DNA from: Saccharopolyspora hirsuta
Lineage (GTDB): Bacteria > Actinomycetota > Actinomycetes > Mycobacteriales > Pseudonocardiaceae
Assembly (NCBI RefSeq): GCF_008630535.1
Contig: NZ_VWPH01000015.1
Coordinates: 1-64,000, forward strand
Length of the DNA stretch: 64,000 nucleotides
Direction: 5' to 3'
In this document: in pieces, positions 41,328 to 49,341 of the stretch
Position numbering within the stretch: position 1 is the first letter of the stretch
Layout: every line of letters begins with the position of its first letter
The notes under the pieces: model-generated
The model's database searches: none
Told to the model about the DNA's origin: nothing
Seen by the model: the letters and a program-made list of their open reading frames with translations, nothing else
Program-made: the position numbers and the translations under genes

Positions 41328-41393
41328 GGTGCTCTCCCCTCGTCGGGTGGAGCCGCCGCCCCCAGTGTCGCGCACCCAGCCCCGGCGGGGCTA

Positions 41394-41438
41394 CCGACCG
41401 ATGTGGTCGGTGGACCGACCGAATCGGTCGGGTAGGGT
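41394..41438 (+). promoter_or_regulatory. double palindromic operator and -10 of the TetR gene
   Basis: CCGACC-gatgt-GGTCGG (41394-41410) and CCGACCG-aat-CGGTCGG (41415-41431) are adjacent and share half-sites. TAGGGT (41433-41438) follows directly as a -10, with the ATG six bases further (leaderless). Two symmetric sites across the promoter strongly suggest TetR autoregulation. Confidence 0.6.
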
Positions 41439-41444
41439 CGGGGC

Positions 41445-42002
41445 ATGGCACGAGCGCTGCGGGAGCAGGTGGACGAGGAGATCCTCGACCGCGCGGCTGC
41501 GCTGTTCGCCCAGCACGGCTTCGAGCAGACCTCGCTGAAGGCGCTGGCGGACGCGGTCGGGTTGTCCAAGGCGGGACTGCTGCACCACTACCCGAGCAAG
41601 GAGGCGCTGCACGCGGCCGCGCTGGAGTTCTCCGCGGTGCGGAGCGGGCAGGTGCGCGACCAGGTCGCGTCGCTGCCGCCCGGCCCGGACCGGGACCGCC
41701 GCGTGCTGGAGCTGCTGACCGACACCGCGCTGGACCGGCCGGGGCTGGTGGCGCTGCTGTTCCGCCCGGTGACCACGCCGGAGGCGCACAACGCCGACCA
41801 CGACGAACTGCTGTCCGACCTGTTCGCGATCGACCCGTCGGACGTGGAGCGGCTGATCCGCGTGACCGGAGCGCTGAGCGCGCTGGCGGTGCTGAGCCTG
41901 GCCGCCAACTACCGGGGCGACAAGACGTCGTGGCGTCCGCGCATCGTCGAGACCTGCCTCGACGCGCTCGGCCACGCGCGCTCGGACCGCGCCCGGGACT
42001 GA
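41445..42002 (+). CDS. TetR-family transcriptional regulator
   Basis: 185 residues. N-terminal HTH: ILDRAAALFAQHGFEQTS, then ADAVGLSKAGLLHHYPSKEA. The C-terminal domain resembles the TetR_C groups of short-chain dehydrogenase-linked regulators. Starts at ATG directly after its own putative operators. The SDR gene follows after 61 bp on the same strand and is probably co-transcribed and controlled by it. Confidence 0.85.
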   Translation: MARALREQVDEEILDRAAALFAQHGFEQTSLKALADAVGLSKAGLLHHYPSKEALHAAALEFSAVRSGQVRDQVASLPPGPDRDRRVLELLTDTALDRPGLVALLFRPVTTPEAHNADHDELLSDLFAIDPSDVERLIRVTGALSALAVLSLAANYRGDKTSWRPRIVETCLDALGHARSDRARD

Positions 42003-42063
42003 TGGGGGGCGGGACGAGGAGTGCCGGTCCGCGTCCGGACCGGTGGAAGTCGAGGAGAGTGAC

Positions 42064-43083
42064 ATGGCAGCCGAATCCAAGCCGTTGACCGCGAACAGCC
42101 CGGTGGGCGAGTGGCTCGCGCACCCCGAGGGCGCGCCGCTGCTGCGCGAACTGCTGGCGCGGACCGGCTCCGACGCGGAGGCCCTCGCACCTGTGCGCCA
42201 GCTCCCGCTGCAGCAGCTGGTCGACCTGAGCGGGGGATCGCTGTCGCAGGACGTCGTCGACGACCTGGTCCGGCGCGCCAACGGCGGCGTGATCCCGGAC
42301 GAGCCCACCGAGGACACCGCGTGGCGGGAGCGCATCACGCCGGGCCGCTTCGACGGCAAGACCGTGATCGTCACCGGCGCCGCCTCCGGGATCGGCCGGG
42401 CCACCGCCTCCCGCATCGCGCGGGAAGGCGGTCGGGTGGTGGCGGTGGACCTCTCCGCCGAGCGGCTGGGGTCGCTGGCCGCGGACCTGCCGGAGACCGA
42501 GGTCGTCACCGTCGTCGCCGACCTCACCGACGCCGACCACCTGCAGCGGATCCTCGACGCGGCCGGGCCGCGCATCGACGGGCTGGCCAACGTGGCCGGT
42601 ATCAGCGACGACTTCTCCCCGATCCACGAGGTGACCGACGAGGTCTGGCAGCGGGTCTTCGCGATCAACGTCGACGGCCTGTTCCGGCTCACCCGCGCGG
42701 TCGTCCCGGTGATGCTGGCGGCCGGGCGGGGATCGATCGTCAACGTCGCGTCCGAGGCGGCGCTGCGCGGATCCGCCGCGGGCGTCGCCTACACCGCGTC
42801 CAAGCACGCCGTCGTCGGCATCACGCGCAGCACGGCGTTCATGTACGGCCCGCAGGGCATCCGGGTCAACGCGGTCGCCCCCGGCGGGGTGGCCACCGGG
42901 ATCGCCAGCGCCGGGACCACCTCGGAGTTCGGCGGCGGCCGGATCCGCGACTTCCTCGCGCTGATCCCGCCGATCGCCGCCGCCGAGCACCTCGCGGCGT
43001 CCATCACCTTCCTGCTCAGCGACGACGGCGTGAACGTCTCCGGCGCGATCCTGCCGTCGGACGGCGCCTGGTCGGTGCAGTGA
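42064..43083 (+). CDS. short-chain dehydrogenase/reductase with N-terminal extension
   Basis: 339 residues from ATG 42064 (GAGGAGAG upstream). The SDR core begins near residue 95: TVIVTGAASGIGRATASRIA (NAD(P)-binding TGxxxGxG), ANVAGIS, catalytic Ser in IVNVASEAAL, YTASK (Tyr and Lys), and a typical end (GAILPSDGAWSVQ). The first ~90 residues (SPVGEWLAHPEGAPLLREL and LPLQQLVDLSGGSL) form a helical module also seen as a cap on some other actinobacterial enzymes; its role is unclear. Oxidoreductase for an alcohol/ketone; substrate unknown. Follows TetR and ends at a bidirectional terminator. Confidence 0.85.
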   Translation: MAAESKPLTANSPVGEWLAHPEGAPLLRELLARTGSDAEALAPVRQLPLQQLVDLSGGSLSQDVVDDLVRRANGGVIPDEPTEDTAWRERITPGRFDGKTVIVTGAASGIGRATASRIAREGGRVVAVDLSAERLGSLAADLPETEVVTVVADLTDADHLQRILDAAGPRIDGLANVAGISDDFSPIHEVTDEVWQRVFAINVDGLFRLTRAVVPVMLAAGRGSIVNVASEAALRGSAAGVAYTASKHAVVGITRSTAFMYGPQGIRVNAVAPGGVATGIASAGTTSEFGGGRIRDFLALIPPIAAAEHLAASITFLLSDDGVNVSGAILPSDGAWSVQ

Positions 43084-43087
43084 GCCG

Positions 43088-43133
43088 GTCGTGAGTGCGA
43101 ACCCGGGTCCGAGCAGCGGTTCGCACTCACGAC
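43088..43133. terminator. bidirectional terminator between SDR and P450 genes
   Basis: Perfect 15-bp inverted repeat GTCGTGAGTGCGAAC (43088-43102 and complement 43119-43133) with a 16-nt loop, filling the 53 bp between two convergent stop codons. Almost the same arms occur at 60284-60329, again between convergent genes, so this is a repeated terminator sequence. Confidence 0.8.
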
Positions 43134-43136
43134 ACC

Positions 43137-44336
43137 TCACCAGGCGACGGGGAGCTCCTTCAGCCCGTAGATCGCCTGGTGGGTGGCGAAGGCGACCTCC
43201 TCGTCCGGGATCGCCAGGCGCAGCTCCGGGAACCTCCGCAGCAGGGCGGGGAAGGCGATGCGCATCTCCATGCGCGCCAGCGGCGCGCCGAGGCAGTGGT
43301 GGATGCCGTGGCCGAAGCCGACGTGCGGGGGCGTCGGGCGGGTGATGTCGAGGCGGTCCGGATCATCGGTCAGCTCCGGATCCCGGTTCGCCGCCGGGAG
43401 GTTGAACATCACGAGATCACCGCGGCGGATCGTGGTGCCCGCCAGCTCGACGTCGCGGGTGGCCATGCGCGGCGATCCGCCGTTGACCACGCTGAGCCAG
43501 CGCAGCAGCTCCTCGACGGCCTTGGGCACGCTCTCCGGGTCGTCGCGGACGAGCGCCAGCTGGTCGGGGTGGCGCAGCAGCGCGAGGGTGCCCAGGCCGA
43601 GCATGTTCGAGGTCGTCTCGTGGCCCGCCACCAGCAGCAGGTTGGCGATGCCGACCAGTTCGGCGTTGCTGAGCTGGTCGTCGTGGTCGCGGATCAGCAT
43701 GCCGATCAGGTCCTCGCCGGGGTCGCGGCGGGCCCGTGCGACGAGTTCGTTCATGTAGGCCAGCGATTGCGCGGCGAGCTCGACCTTCTCGGCCTCGGGC
43801 AGCGTGGTGTCGAGCTGGCGGCTGGTGCGCTCCTGGAACTCGGCCTGGTCGCCGGTGGGCACCCCGAGCAGCTCGCAGATGACCAGCGACGGGATCGGCA
43901 GCGCGAACTCGGCCACCAGGTCGGCGGGGGCACCGCTGCGCTCCATCGCGTCGAGGTGCTGGTCGACGATCTCCACGATGCGCGGTTCGAGGCGGCGCAT
44001 CCGCCGCACGGTGAACTCCGGGGTGAGCATCCGGCGCAGCCTGGTGTGGTCCGGCGGGTCCAGCGAGAGCAGGTTCCCGCTGCGGTCGCCGGACAGCTGG
44101 CGCGGGTCCAGCGCCAGCCCGTCGAGGTCCTCGGGGCCCCAGCCGTTGCGGAAGGTCTCCGCGTCGCCGAGCATCCGCCGCACGTCGGCGTGGCGGGTGA
44201 GCAGCCACGCCGACGGGCCGAACGGGGTGGGCACCCGGATGATCCCGGGCTGGTCGCGCAGCGCCGCCACGTCGGGCGCCGGGCTGAATCCGGTGCGGAG
44301 GTTGCCGTGCCGCTCGGCGGCGGGGGACTGGTCCAT
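43137..44336 (-). CDS. cytochrome P450
   Basis: 399 residues, ATG with GGGAG upstream. I-helix AGHETT (238-242 and following), ExxR in EELLRW, haem loop FGHGIHHCLG with Cys348. Class I soluble P450. It is 30 bp downstream of an MFS exporter on the same strand, so oxidation and export of the same compound is a natural inference. A ferredoxin-reductase-like flavoprotein is encoded 2.5 kb away on the other strand. Confidence 0.9.
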   Translation of the reverse strand: MDQSPAAERHGNLRTGFSPAPDVAALRDQPGIIRVPTPFGPSAWLLTRHADVRRMLGDAETFRNGWGPEDLDGLALDPRQLSGDRSGNLLSLDPPDHTRLRRMLTPEFTVRRMRRLEPRIVEIVDQHLDAMERSGAPADLVAEFALPIPSLVICELLGVPTGDQAEFQERTSRQLDTTLPEAEKVELAAQSLAYMNELVARARRDPGEDLIGMLIRDHDDQLSNAELVGIANLLLVAGHETTSNMLGLGTLALLRHPDQLALVRDDPESVPKAVEELLRWLSVVNGGSPRMATRDVELAGTTIRRGDLVMFNLPAANRDPELTDDPDRLDITRPTPPHVGFGHGIHHCLGAPLARMEMRIAFPALLRRFPELRLAIPDEEVAFATHQAIYGLKELPVAW

Positions 44337-44366
44337 GCGGGCTCCCGGGTTCGGTGGACGGGTGGG

Positions 44367-45788
44367 CTACCGGCGCGCGCGGCCCGGCAGGAAGGCGGCG
44401 ATCACCAGCGCGAACAGCGCGGTGACGGCGCCGATGGCCAGCACGACGCGGAACCCGTCGAGCGAGGGGACCGCCGCACCGGCCAGGTCGATCGTCAGGT
44501 GCGCCAGCACGGCCCCCGCGATGGAGCTGGACAGCGAGGTGCCGATGGAGCGCATCAGCGTGTTGAGGCTGTTGGCCGCGGCGGTCTCCGACACCGGCAC
44601 GGCGGCCATGATGAGAGCGGGCATCGCGCCGTAGGCGAGCCCGACGCCGGCGCCGATGATGCTGGAGGCGATCATGAGCTGCCAGATGGTCGACATCATC
44701 ACCAGGCTCAGCCCGTACCCGGCGGCGACCACGAGCGCGCCGACCATCAGCGTGACCTTCGGGCCCCTGGACCGCGAGATCCGCGCCGACACCGGCGACA
44801 TCGCCATCATGATCAGCCCGTTCGGCGCCATCACCAGGCCCGCGGCCAGGATCGACTGCCCGAGCCCGTAGCCGGTGGCCTCGGGCAGCTGCAGCAGCTG
44901 CGGGATGACCAGGGACGTGGCGAACATCGCGAACCCGAACACCACGGAGGCGATGTTGGTCAGCAGCACCTGGCGGCGCGCGGTGGTGCGCAGGTCGACC
45001 AGCGGGTGCGGTGCGCGCAGCTCCCACCAGCCCCACACCGCCAGCACCACCAGCCCGGCGACGAGCAGCCCCGGGGTCAGCCCACCGCTCCAGCCCCAGT
45101 CGGCGCCCTTGGAGATCACCAGCAGCAGGCACAGCAGCGCGATCGACAGGCCCACCGCGCCCGGCAGGTCGAACCGCCCACCGGTGCGGACCCGCGACTC
45201 CGGCACGAGCGCGGTCACCAGCGCCGCCCCGGCGGCGCCGAGGGCCGCGGCGACCCAGAACAGGGTGTGCCAGTCGGCGTTCTCGGCGATGAACGCGGCC
45301 GCGGGCAACCCCAGCGCCCCGCCGACGCCGAGAGAAGCGCTCATCAGCGCCGTCGCGCTGCCGAGCCGTTCCGGCGGCAGCTCGTCGCGCATGATGCTGA
45401 TGCCCAGCGGGATGACGCCGGAGGACAGGCCCTGCAGGACCCGCCCGACCACCATCGGCGCGAGCCCGCTCGACAGCGCGCACACGGTCGAGCCCAGCAC
45501 CAGCATCCCGAGGCTGAACAGCAGCATTCGCCGCTTGCCGTACATGTCGCCGAGCCGACCGACGGTGGGCGTGGCCACGGCTGCGGCCAGCAGGGTGGCG
45601 GTGATCGCCCACGCGGCGTCCGCCGCGCTCGCGCTCAGCAGCTCGGGGAGCTTGGGCACCAGCGGGATCATCAAGGTCTGCGTGAGGGAGACGACGATGC
45701 CGCTGAACGCCAGCACCGGGACGACGGTGCTGGAGCGCGCCTGCGCGGGTGCGGCCGCGACGGGCGGCGTGCTGGGGGCACGGGTCAT
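44367..45788 (-). CDS. MFS transporter (DHA2-like drug exporter)
   Basis: 473 residues from ATG 45786-45788; in-frame ATGs at 45806 and 45854 exist. Motif A as VGRLGDMYGKRRMLL, a first helix FSGIVVSLTQTLMIPLVPKL and about 14 hydrophobic segments identify a DHA2-type multidrug exporter. First gene of an operon with the P450 (30-bp gap). The divergent TetR gene starts 330 bp upstream, and a 20-bp palindrome in that region is a likely operator. Confidence 0.83.
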   Translation of the reverse strand: MTRAPSTPPVAAAPAQARSSTVVPVLAFSGIVVSLTQTLMIPLVPKLPELLSASAADAAWAITATLLAAAVATPTVGRLGDMYGKRRMLLFSLGMLVLGSTVCALSSGLAPMVVGRVLQGLSSGVIPLGISIMRDELPPERLGSATALMSASLGVGGALGLPAAAFIAENADWHTLFWVAAALGAAGAALVTALVPESRVRTGGRFDLPGAVGLSIALLCLLLVISKGADWGWSGGLTPGLLVAGLVVLAVWGWWELRAPHPLVDLRTTARRQVLLTNIASVVFGFAMFATSLVIPQLLQLPEATGYGLGQSILAAGLVMAPNGLIMMAMSPVSARISRSRGPKVTLMVGALVVAAGYGLSLVMMSTIWQLMIASSIIGAGVGLAYGAMPALIMAAVPVSETAAANSLNTLMRSIGTSLSSSIAGAVLAHLTIDLAGAAVPSLDGFRVVLAIGAVTALFALVIAAFLPGRARR

Positions 45789-46116
45789 GGGTGGAAGGGC
45801 TCCCATCGTCTGCGCGGTCGGGCGGCTCGAAGTCCGCTGGTCCCAACGAAGCATCGTGCGTGCAGATCAGCGCGCCCGCTGCGGACTGCGCGCACGTCCG
45901 GGTGGTCGGGGCGCCCGGACGAGCACACTTTTAAGTCAGCTGCTTGACTGACGATAGCAGTCGCCGGTTGACTGGGGCCACCGGCCGAGGCGGGGCGGCC
46001 GCCGGGGCGCGGCGATCTGCAGGTCACACTGGAGGAGCTGCTGCGCGAGCTCGGAACCGGCCGCCCAGCGGCGCCGGTCGGAGCGGCCCGCCGGGGCCGC
46101 GCGGGGTTCCAGTGCG
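45789..46116. promoter_or_regulatory. divergent regulatory region with a 20-bp palindrome
   Basis: TAAGTCA-gctgct-TGACTGA (45932-45951) is a 20-bp inverted repeat with 6 of 7 matched positions, surrounded by the only AT-richer bases of this 328-bp stretch (cacacttttaagtc). It probably binds the adjacent TetR and controls the exporter-P450 operon. I see no coding sequence in the interval. Confidence 0.5.
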
Positions 46117-46785
46117 GTGGTGATCAAGATGGGGCGAACGACGGGGTCGACGCGGGCGGCGGCGACGCGGGAGCTGATCCTCTCGGCCGCGGAGCGGCTC
46201 TTCGCCGAGCACGGCGTGGTCGCGGTGTCCAACCGCCAGGTCAGCGAGGCGGCCGGGCAGGGCAACAACACCGCGGTCGGCTACCACTTCGGGTCGAAGG
46301 TCGACCTGATCCGCGCGATCATGCGCAAGCACAGCAGGCCGATCGAGCAGCTGCGCGCCGAGATGGTCGCCGAGGTCGGCGACTCCGCGGACGTGCGCGA
46401 CTGGGTGGCCTGCATGGTCCGCCCGTCCACCCGCTACCTCGCCGAGCTCGGCGCCCCGACCTGGTTCGGCCGCTTCGGCGCGCAGGTCATGACCGACCCG
46501 GCCTACCGCGAGATCATGGTGGCGGAGTCGCTCAGCTCGCCCTCGCTGCTGCGGGCGACCGACGGGCTCAACAGCTGCCTGCCGGACCTGCCGCTGGAGG
46601 TGCGGTTGGAGCGCCGGGACATGGTGCGCCAGCTGATGGTGCACATGATCGCCGAGCGGGAGCGCGCGCTGGCCGAGGGGGAGTCGACCCCGCGAGCGTC
46701 GTGGGAGGACGCGGCGAACGGTCTGATCGACGGAATCGTGGGGCTGTGGACGGCGCCCGTGACCGATCACGCCGCGAATCGTTGA
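46117..46785 (+). CDS. TetR-family transcriptional regulator
   Basis: 222 residues from GTG 46117; GTG 46120 or ATG 46129 may be the true start. HTH: RELILSAAERLFAEHGVVAV, then VSEAAGQGNNTAVGYHFGSK. The first lines match TetR proteins that use a QGNNTAVGYHFG-type recognition helix, common in regulators of P450/lipid genes. Divergent from the exporter-P450 operon; followed after 70 bp by the ferredoxin reductase gene. Confidence 0.85.
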   Translation: MVIKMGRTTGSTRAAATRELILSAAERLFAEHGVVAVSNRQVSEAAGQGNNTAVGYHFGSKVDLIRAIMRKHSRPIEQLRAEMVAEVGDSADVRDWVACMVRPSTRYLAELGAPTWFGRFGAQVMTDPAYREIMVAESLSSPSLLRATDGLNSCLPDLPLEVRLERRDMVRQLMVHMIAERERALAEGESTPRASWEDAANGLIDGIVGLWTAPVTDHAANR

Positions 46786-46855
46786 GCAGCGCTGCGGGAG
46801 CCGGGGGTGGCATTGTGGTCCTGCACGGTGGACCCGTCGAGCTGAGCGAGGTGTC

Positions 46856-48013
46856 TTGAGCGAGCTGCGTGAAGTCCTGGTGGTCGGCGCATCCGCCGCC
46901 GGTCTGTCCACAGTGGAAGCGCTTCGGCGGAGGGGCTACGACGGTGCGGTGACCGTGCTCGGCGCCGAGCGGCACCTGCCCTACGACCGGCCGCCGCTGT
47001 CGAAGAAGGTGCTCTCCGGGGAGTGGCAGCCCGACCGCGCCAACCTCCGGCCGGAGGCGGCGCTGACGGCGCTGGACGCCGAGTTCGTCCTCGCCGACGC
47101 CGCGGTCGGCCTGGACCCGGCGACGCGGACGGTGCGGACCGCCTCCGGCCGGGCCCTGACCGCCGACGCCGTCGTCATCGCCACCGGAGCGAAGCCCCGG
47201 ACGCTGCCCGGGCAGGACGGCCTGGACGGCGTCCACGTCCTCCGCACCCTCGAAGACTCCTCGGCGCTGCGCGAAAGCCTGCTCGCCGCGTCCCGTCTGG
47301 TCGTCGTCGGCGAAGGCGTGCTGGGCGCGGAGATCGCCGCCACGGCCCGCACGATGGGCCTGGACGTCACGATGGTCGGCCCGCAGCCGCTGCCGATGGC
47401 CGCCCAGCTCGGCCCGCTGGTCGCGCAGCGCCTCGCCGACCTGCACGCGGAGCGCGGCGTCGAGCTCCGCCTGGGAACCGGCGTGGACGGATTCACCTCC
47501 GAAGGCGGCCGGGTCACCGGCGTGCACCTCAGCGGCGGCGAGGTGCTGCCCGCCGACGTGGTGGTGGTCGCGATCGGCGCCGCCCCGCAGACCGCCTGGC
47601 TCGCCGACAGCGGCCTGAAGATCGACGACGGTGTGGTCTGCGACGCGCACTGCCGCGCAGCGCCGGGTGTGTACGCGGTGGGCGACGTCGCCCGCTGGTG
47701 GCACGAACGGCTGAACTCGTTGCTGCGCCTGGAGAACCGGACGAACGCGACGGAACAAGCCACCGCGGTCGCGGCGAACGTCCTGGGCGAGAACCTCCCG
47801 TACACGCCGGTCCCGTACTTCTGGACCGACCAGTACGACGCCAAGCTCCACGTCCACGGCACCGTCCCGCCGGACGCGGAAGCCGCGGTGGTGGACGGCT
47901 CGCTCGCCGAAGGCCGCTTCGTGGCCCAGTACCGGCGCGATGGCAGGACCGTCGGAGTCCTCGGCTGGAACATGGCCAAGCAAGCCCGGATCCGCCGCCA
48001 GGAGATCGCCTGA
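46856..48013 (+). CDS. NAD(P)/FAD-dependent oxidoreductase (ferredoxin-reductase type)
   Basis: 385 residues from TTG 46856, with GAGG upstream. FAD motif VLVVGASAAGLSTVEAL, LPYDRPPLSKKVLSG, NAD motif LVVVGEGVLGAEIAA and AVGDVARW. Same family as the reductase at 37616 but without the proline-rich tail. It may serve the nearby P450 (43137) or the convergent molybdenum hydroxylase. Its stop is one base from the stop of the convergent 2Fe-2S subunit gene. Confidence 0.85.
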   Translation: MSELREVLVVGASAAGLSTVEALRRRGYDGAVTVLGAERHLPYDRPPLSKKVLSGEWQPDRANLRPEAALTALDAEFVLADAAVGLDPATRTVRTASGRALTADAVVIATGAKPRTLPGQDGLDGVHVLRTLEDSSALRESLLAASRLVVVGEGVLGAEIAATARTMGLDVTMVGPQPLPMAAQLGPLVAQRLADLHAERGVELRLGTGVDGFTSEGGRVTGVHLSGGEVLPADVVVVAIGAAPQTAWLADSGLKIDDGVVCDAHCRAAPGVYAVGDVARWWHERLNSLLRLENRTNATEQATAVAANVLGENLPYTPVPYFWTDQYDAKLHVHGTVPPDAEAAVVDGSLAEGRFVAQYRRDGRTVGVLGWNMAKQARIRRQEIA

Positions 48014-48014
48014 C

Positions 48015-48500
48015 CTACCCCGGGGTCCGGCCCCAGGCCTCGTTGACCGCGTCGACGATGTGGTGGTAGCCCGTGCAGCGGCAGAGGTTCCCGGACAGGA
48101 GTTCTCGGATCGCTTCGTCGTCGGGGTGGTCCTCGGGGTCGGCCGCGGCGAGGGTGGTGAGGAAACCCGGGGTGCAGAATCCGCACTGGAGGCCGTGGCA
48201 GTCCTTGAAGGCCTGCTGCAGGGGGCTCAGGCCCTCCTGCGGGGTGAGGCCTTCGACCGTGGTCACCTCGGTTCCGTCCGCTTGCACCGCGAGGGTGATG
48301 CAGGAGCGCGCCGGTTCGCCGTCGATCAGGACCGTGCAGGCCCCGCAGACGCCGTGCTCGCAGCCCGCGTGGGTGCCGGTGTGGCCGAGGTCGTCGCGGA
48401 GGAAGTCCACCAGCAGGCGGCGCACCGGGACCGCGCAGCGGACCTCGCGGCCGTTCACGGTCAACGTGATTTCCCTGCTCGTGGACGGGGTTTCAGGCAT
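48015..48500 (-). CDS. 2Fe-2S small subunit of a xanthine-oxidase-family molybdenum hydroxylase
   Basis: 161 residues. Plant-type 2Fe-2S cluster CEHGVCGACTVLIDG with a further Cys in RSCITLA, then the second cluster CGFCTPGFL and CRCTGYHHI in the [2Fe-2S]-binding helical domain. It relays electrons between the molybdenum subunit and FAD. It overlaps the FAD subunit gene by eight bases; gene order on the minus strand is large, medium, small subunit. Confidence 0.92.
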   Translation of the reverse strand: MPETPSTSREITLTVNGREVRCAVPVRRLLVDFLRDDLGHTGTHAGCEHGVCGACTVLIDGEPARSCITLAVQADGTEVTTVEGLTPQEGLSPLQQAFKDCHGLQCGFCTPGFLTTLAAADPEDHPDDEAIRELLSGNLCRCTGYHHIVDAVNEAWGRTPG

Positions 48501-49341
48501 TCGACACCTGCTTCAAGGCTCGCTGCACGGCTGAGCGCAGTGCGGCGCGTCGGGTTCGCGGGTCGGCGCGGAGGTCGTCGGGCGGGGAGGTGGCGTCGGC
48601 GGCGGCTCGGGCCGCGGCGTCGATCACCCCGTCTTCGAGCGCATGTCCGCGCAGCTCCGCTTCTGCTTTGGGGAGGCGCTGGACCGTGCCGCCGATGCCG
48701 AGGCCGACCAGGCGCGCTTCGGTCACCTCACCGTCGGCGAGGTGCAGCACGGCGGCGACGCCCGCGATGGCGAAATCGCCCGAACGCGTGCCGATTTCGG
48801 CGAATCCGCAGCGCACGTCGCGGATCGGCAGGCGCACTTCGGTGAGGACCTCCTCGGCGGACAGCGAGGTCTGGAACGGGGCCACGAACAGGTCGGCCGC
48901 CGGGACGGTGCGGCGGCCGCTGGTGCCGGTCACCACCACTTCGGCGTCCAGCGCGACGGCCGCCGCGCCCAGCTCGGCCGCCGGGTCGGCGTGGGCGAGG
49001 GAACCGCCGACGGTGCCCCGGGAGCGGATCTGGTGGTGCCCGACGTGGCGCAGCGCCAGCCCGAGCAGGGGACAGGTCTCCCGGACCAGCTGGGCGGTCT
49101 CGGCGGTGCGCTGGGGCACGCCCGCGCCGATGACCAGGACGTCGTCCTCGCGGCGCAGCCCGGACAGCTCCGGCAGGCGGGCGATGTCGACCAGGACGCT
49201 CGGCCGGGCCAGGCGGAAGTTCATCATCGGCAGCAGGCTCTGGCCGCCCGCCAGCGCTTTCGCGTCCTCGTCGGCTGCGAGCAGCCGGACCGCTTCGCCG
49301 AGGTCGTCCGGGCGGGCGTAGTGGAACGGCGGTGGCTTCAC
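48493..49341 (-). CDS. FAD-binding medium subunit of a molybdenum hydroxylase
   Basis: 282 residues. FAD motifs of the CoxM/CutM type: ALAGGQSLLPMMNFRLARPS and the TVGGSLAHADPAAELG loop; the C-terminal CO_deh_flav_C domain follows. It passes electrons from the 2Fe-2S subunit to an acceptor such as NAD or a quinone. It overlaps both neighbours (ATGA with the large subunit), showing tight translational coupling. Confidence 0.92.
   Translation of the reverse strand: MKPPPFHYARPDDLGEAVRLLAADEDAKALAGGQSLLPMMNFRLARPSVLVDIARLPELSGLRREDDVLVIGAGVPQRTAETAQLVRETCPLLGLALRHVGHHQIRSRGTVGGSLAHADPAAELGAAAVALDAEVVVTGTSGRRTVPAADLFVAPFQTSLSAEEVLTEVRLPIRDVRCGFAEIGTRSGDFAIAGVAAVLHLADGEVTEARLVGLGIGGTVQRLPKAEAELRGHALEDGVIDAAARAAADATSPPDDLRADPRTRRAALRSAVQRALKQVSNA

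Noticed and set aside
48770-48815. A-type palindrome-like bases (gcgaaatcgcc, ccgatttcgg) inside the FAD subunit gene
   Set aside because: They do not form the ATTTC-N4-GAAAT order and are within conserved coding sequence.
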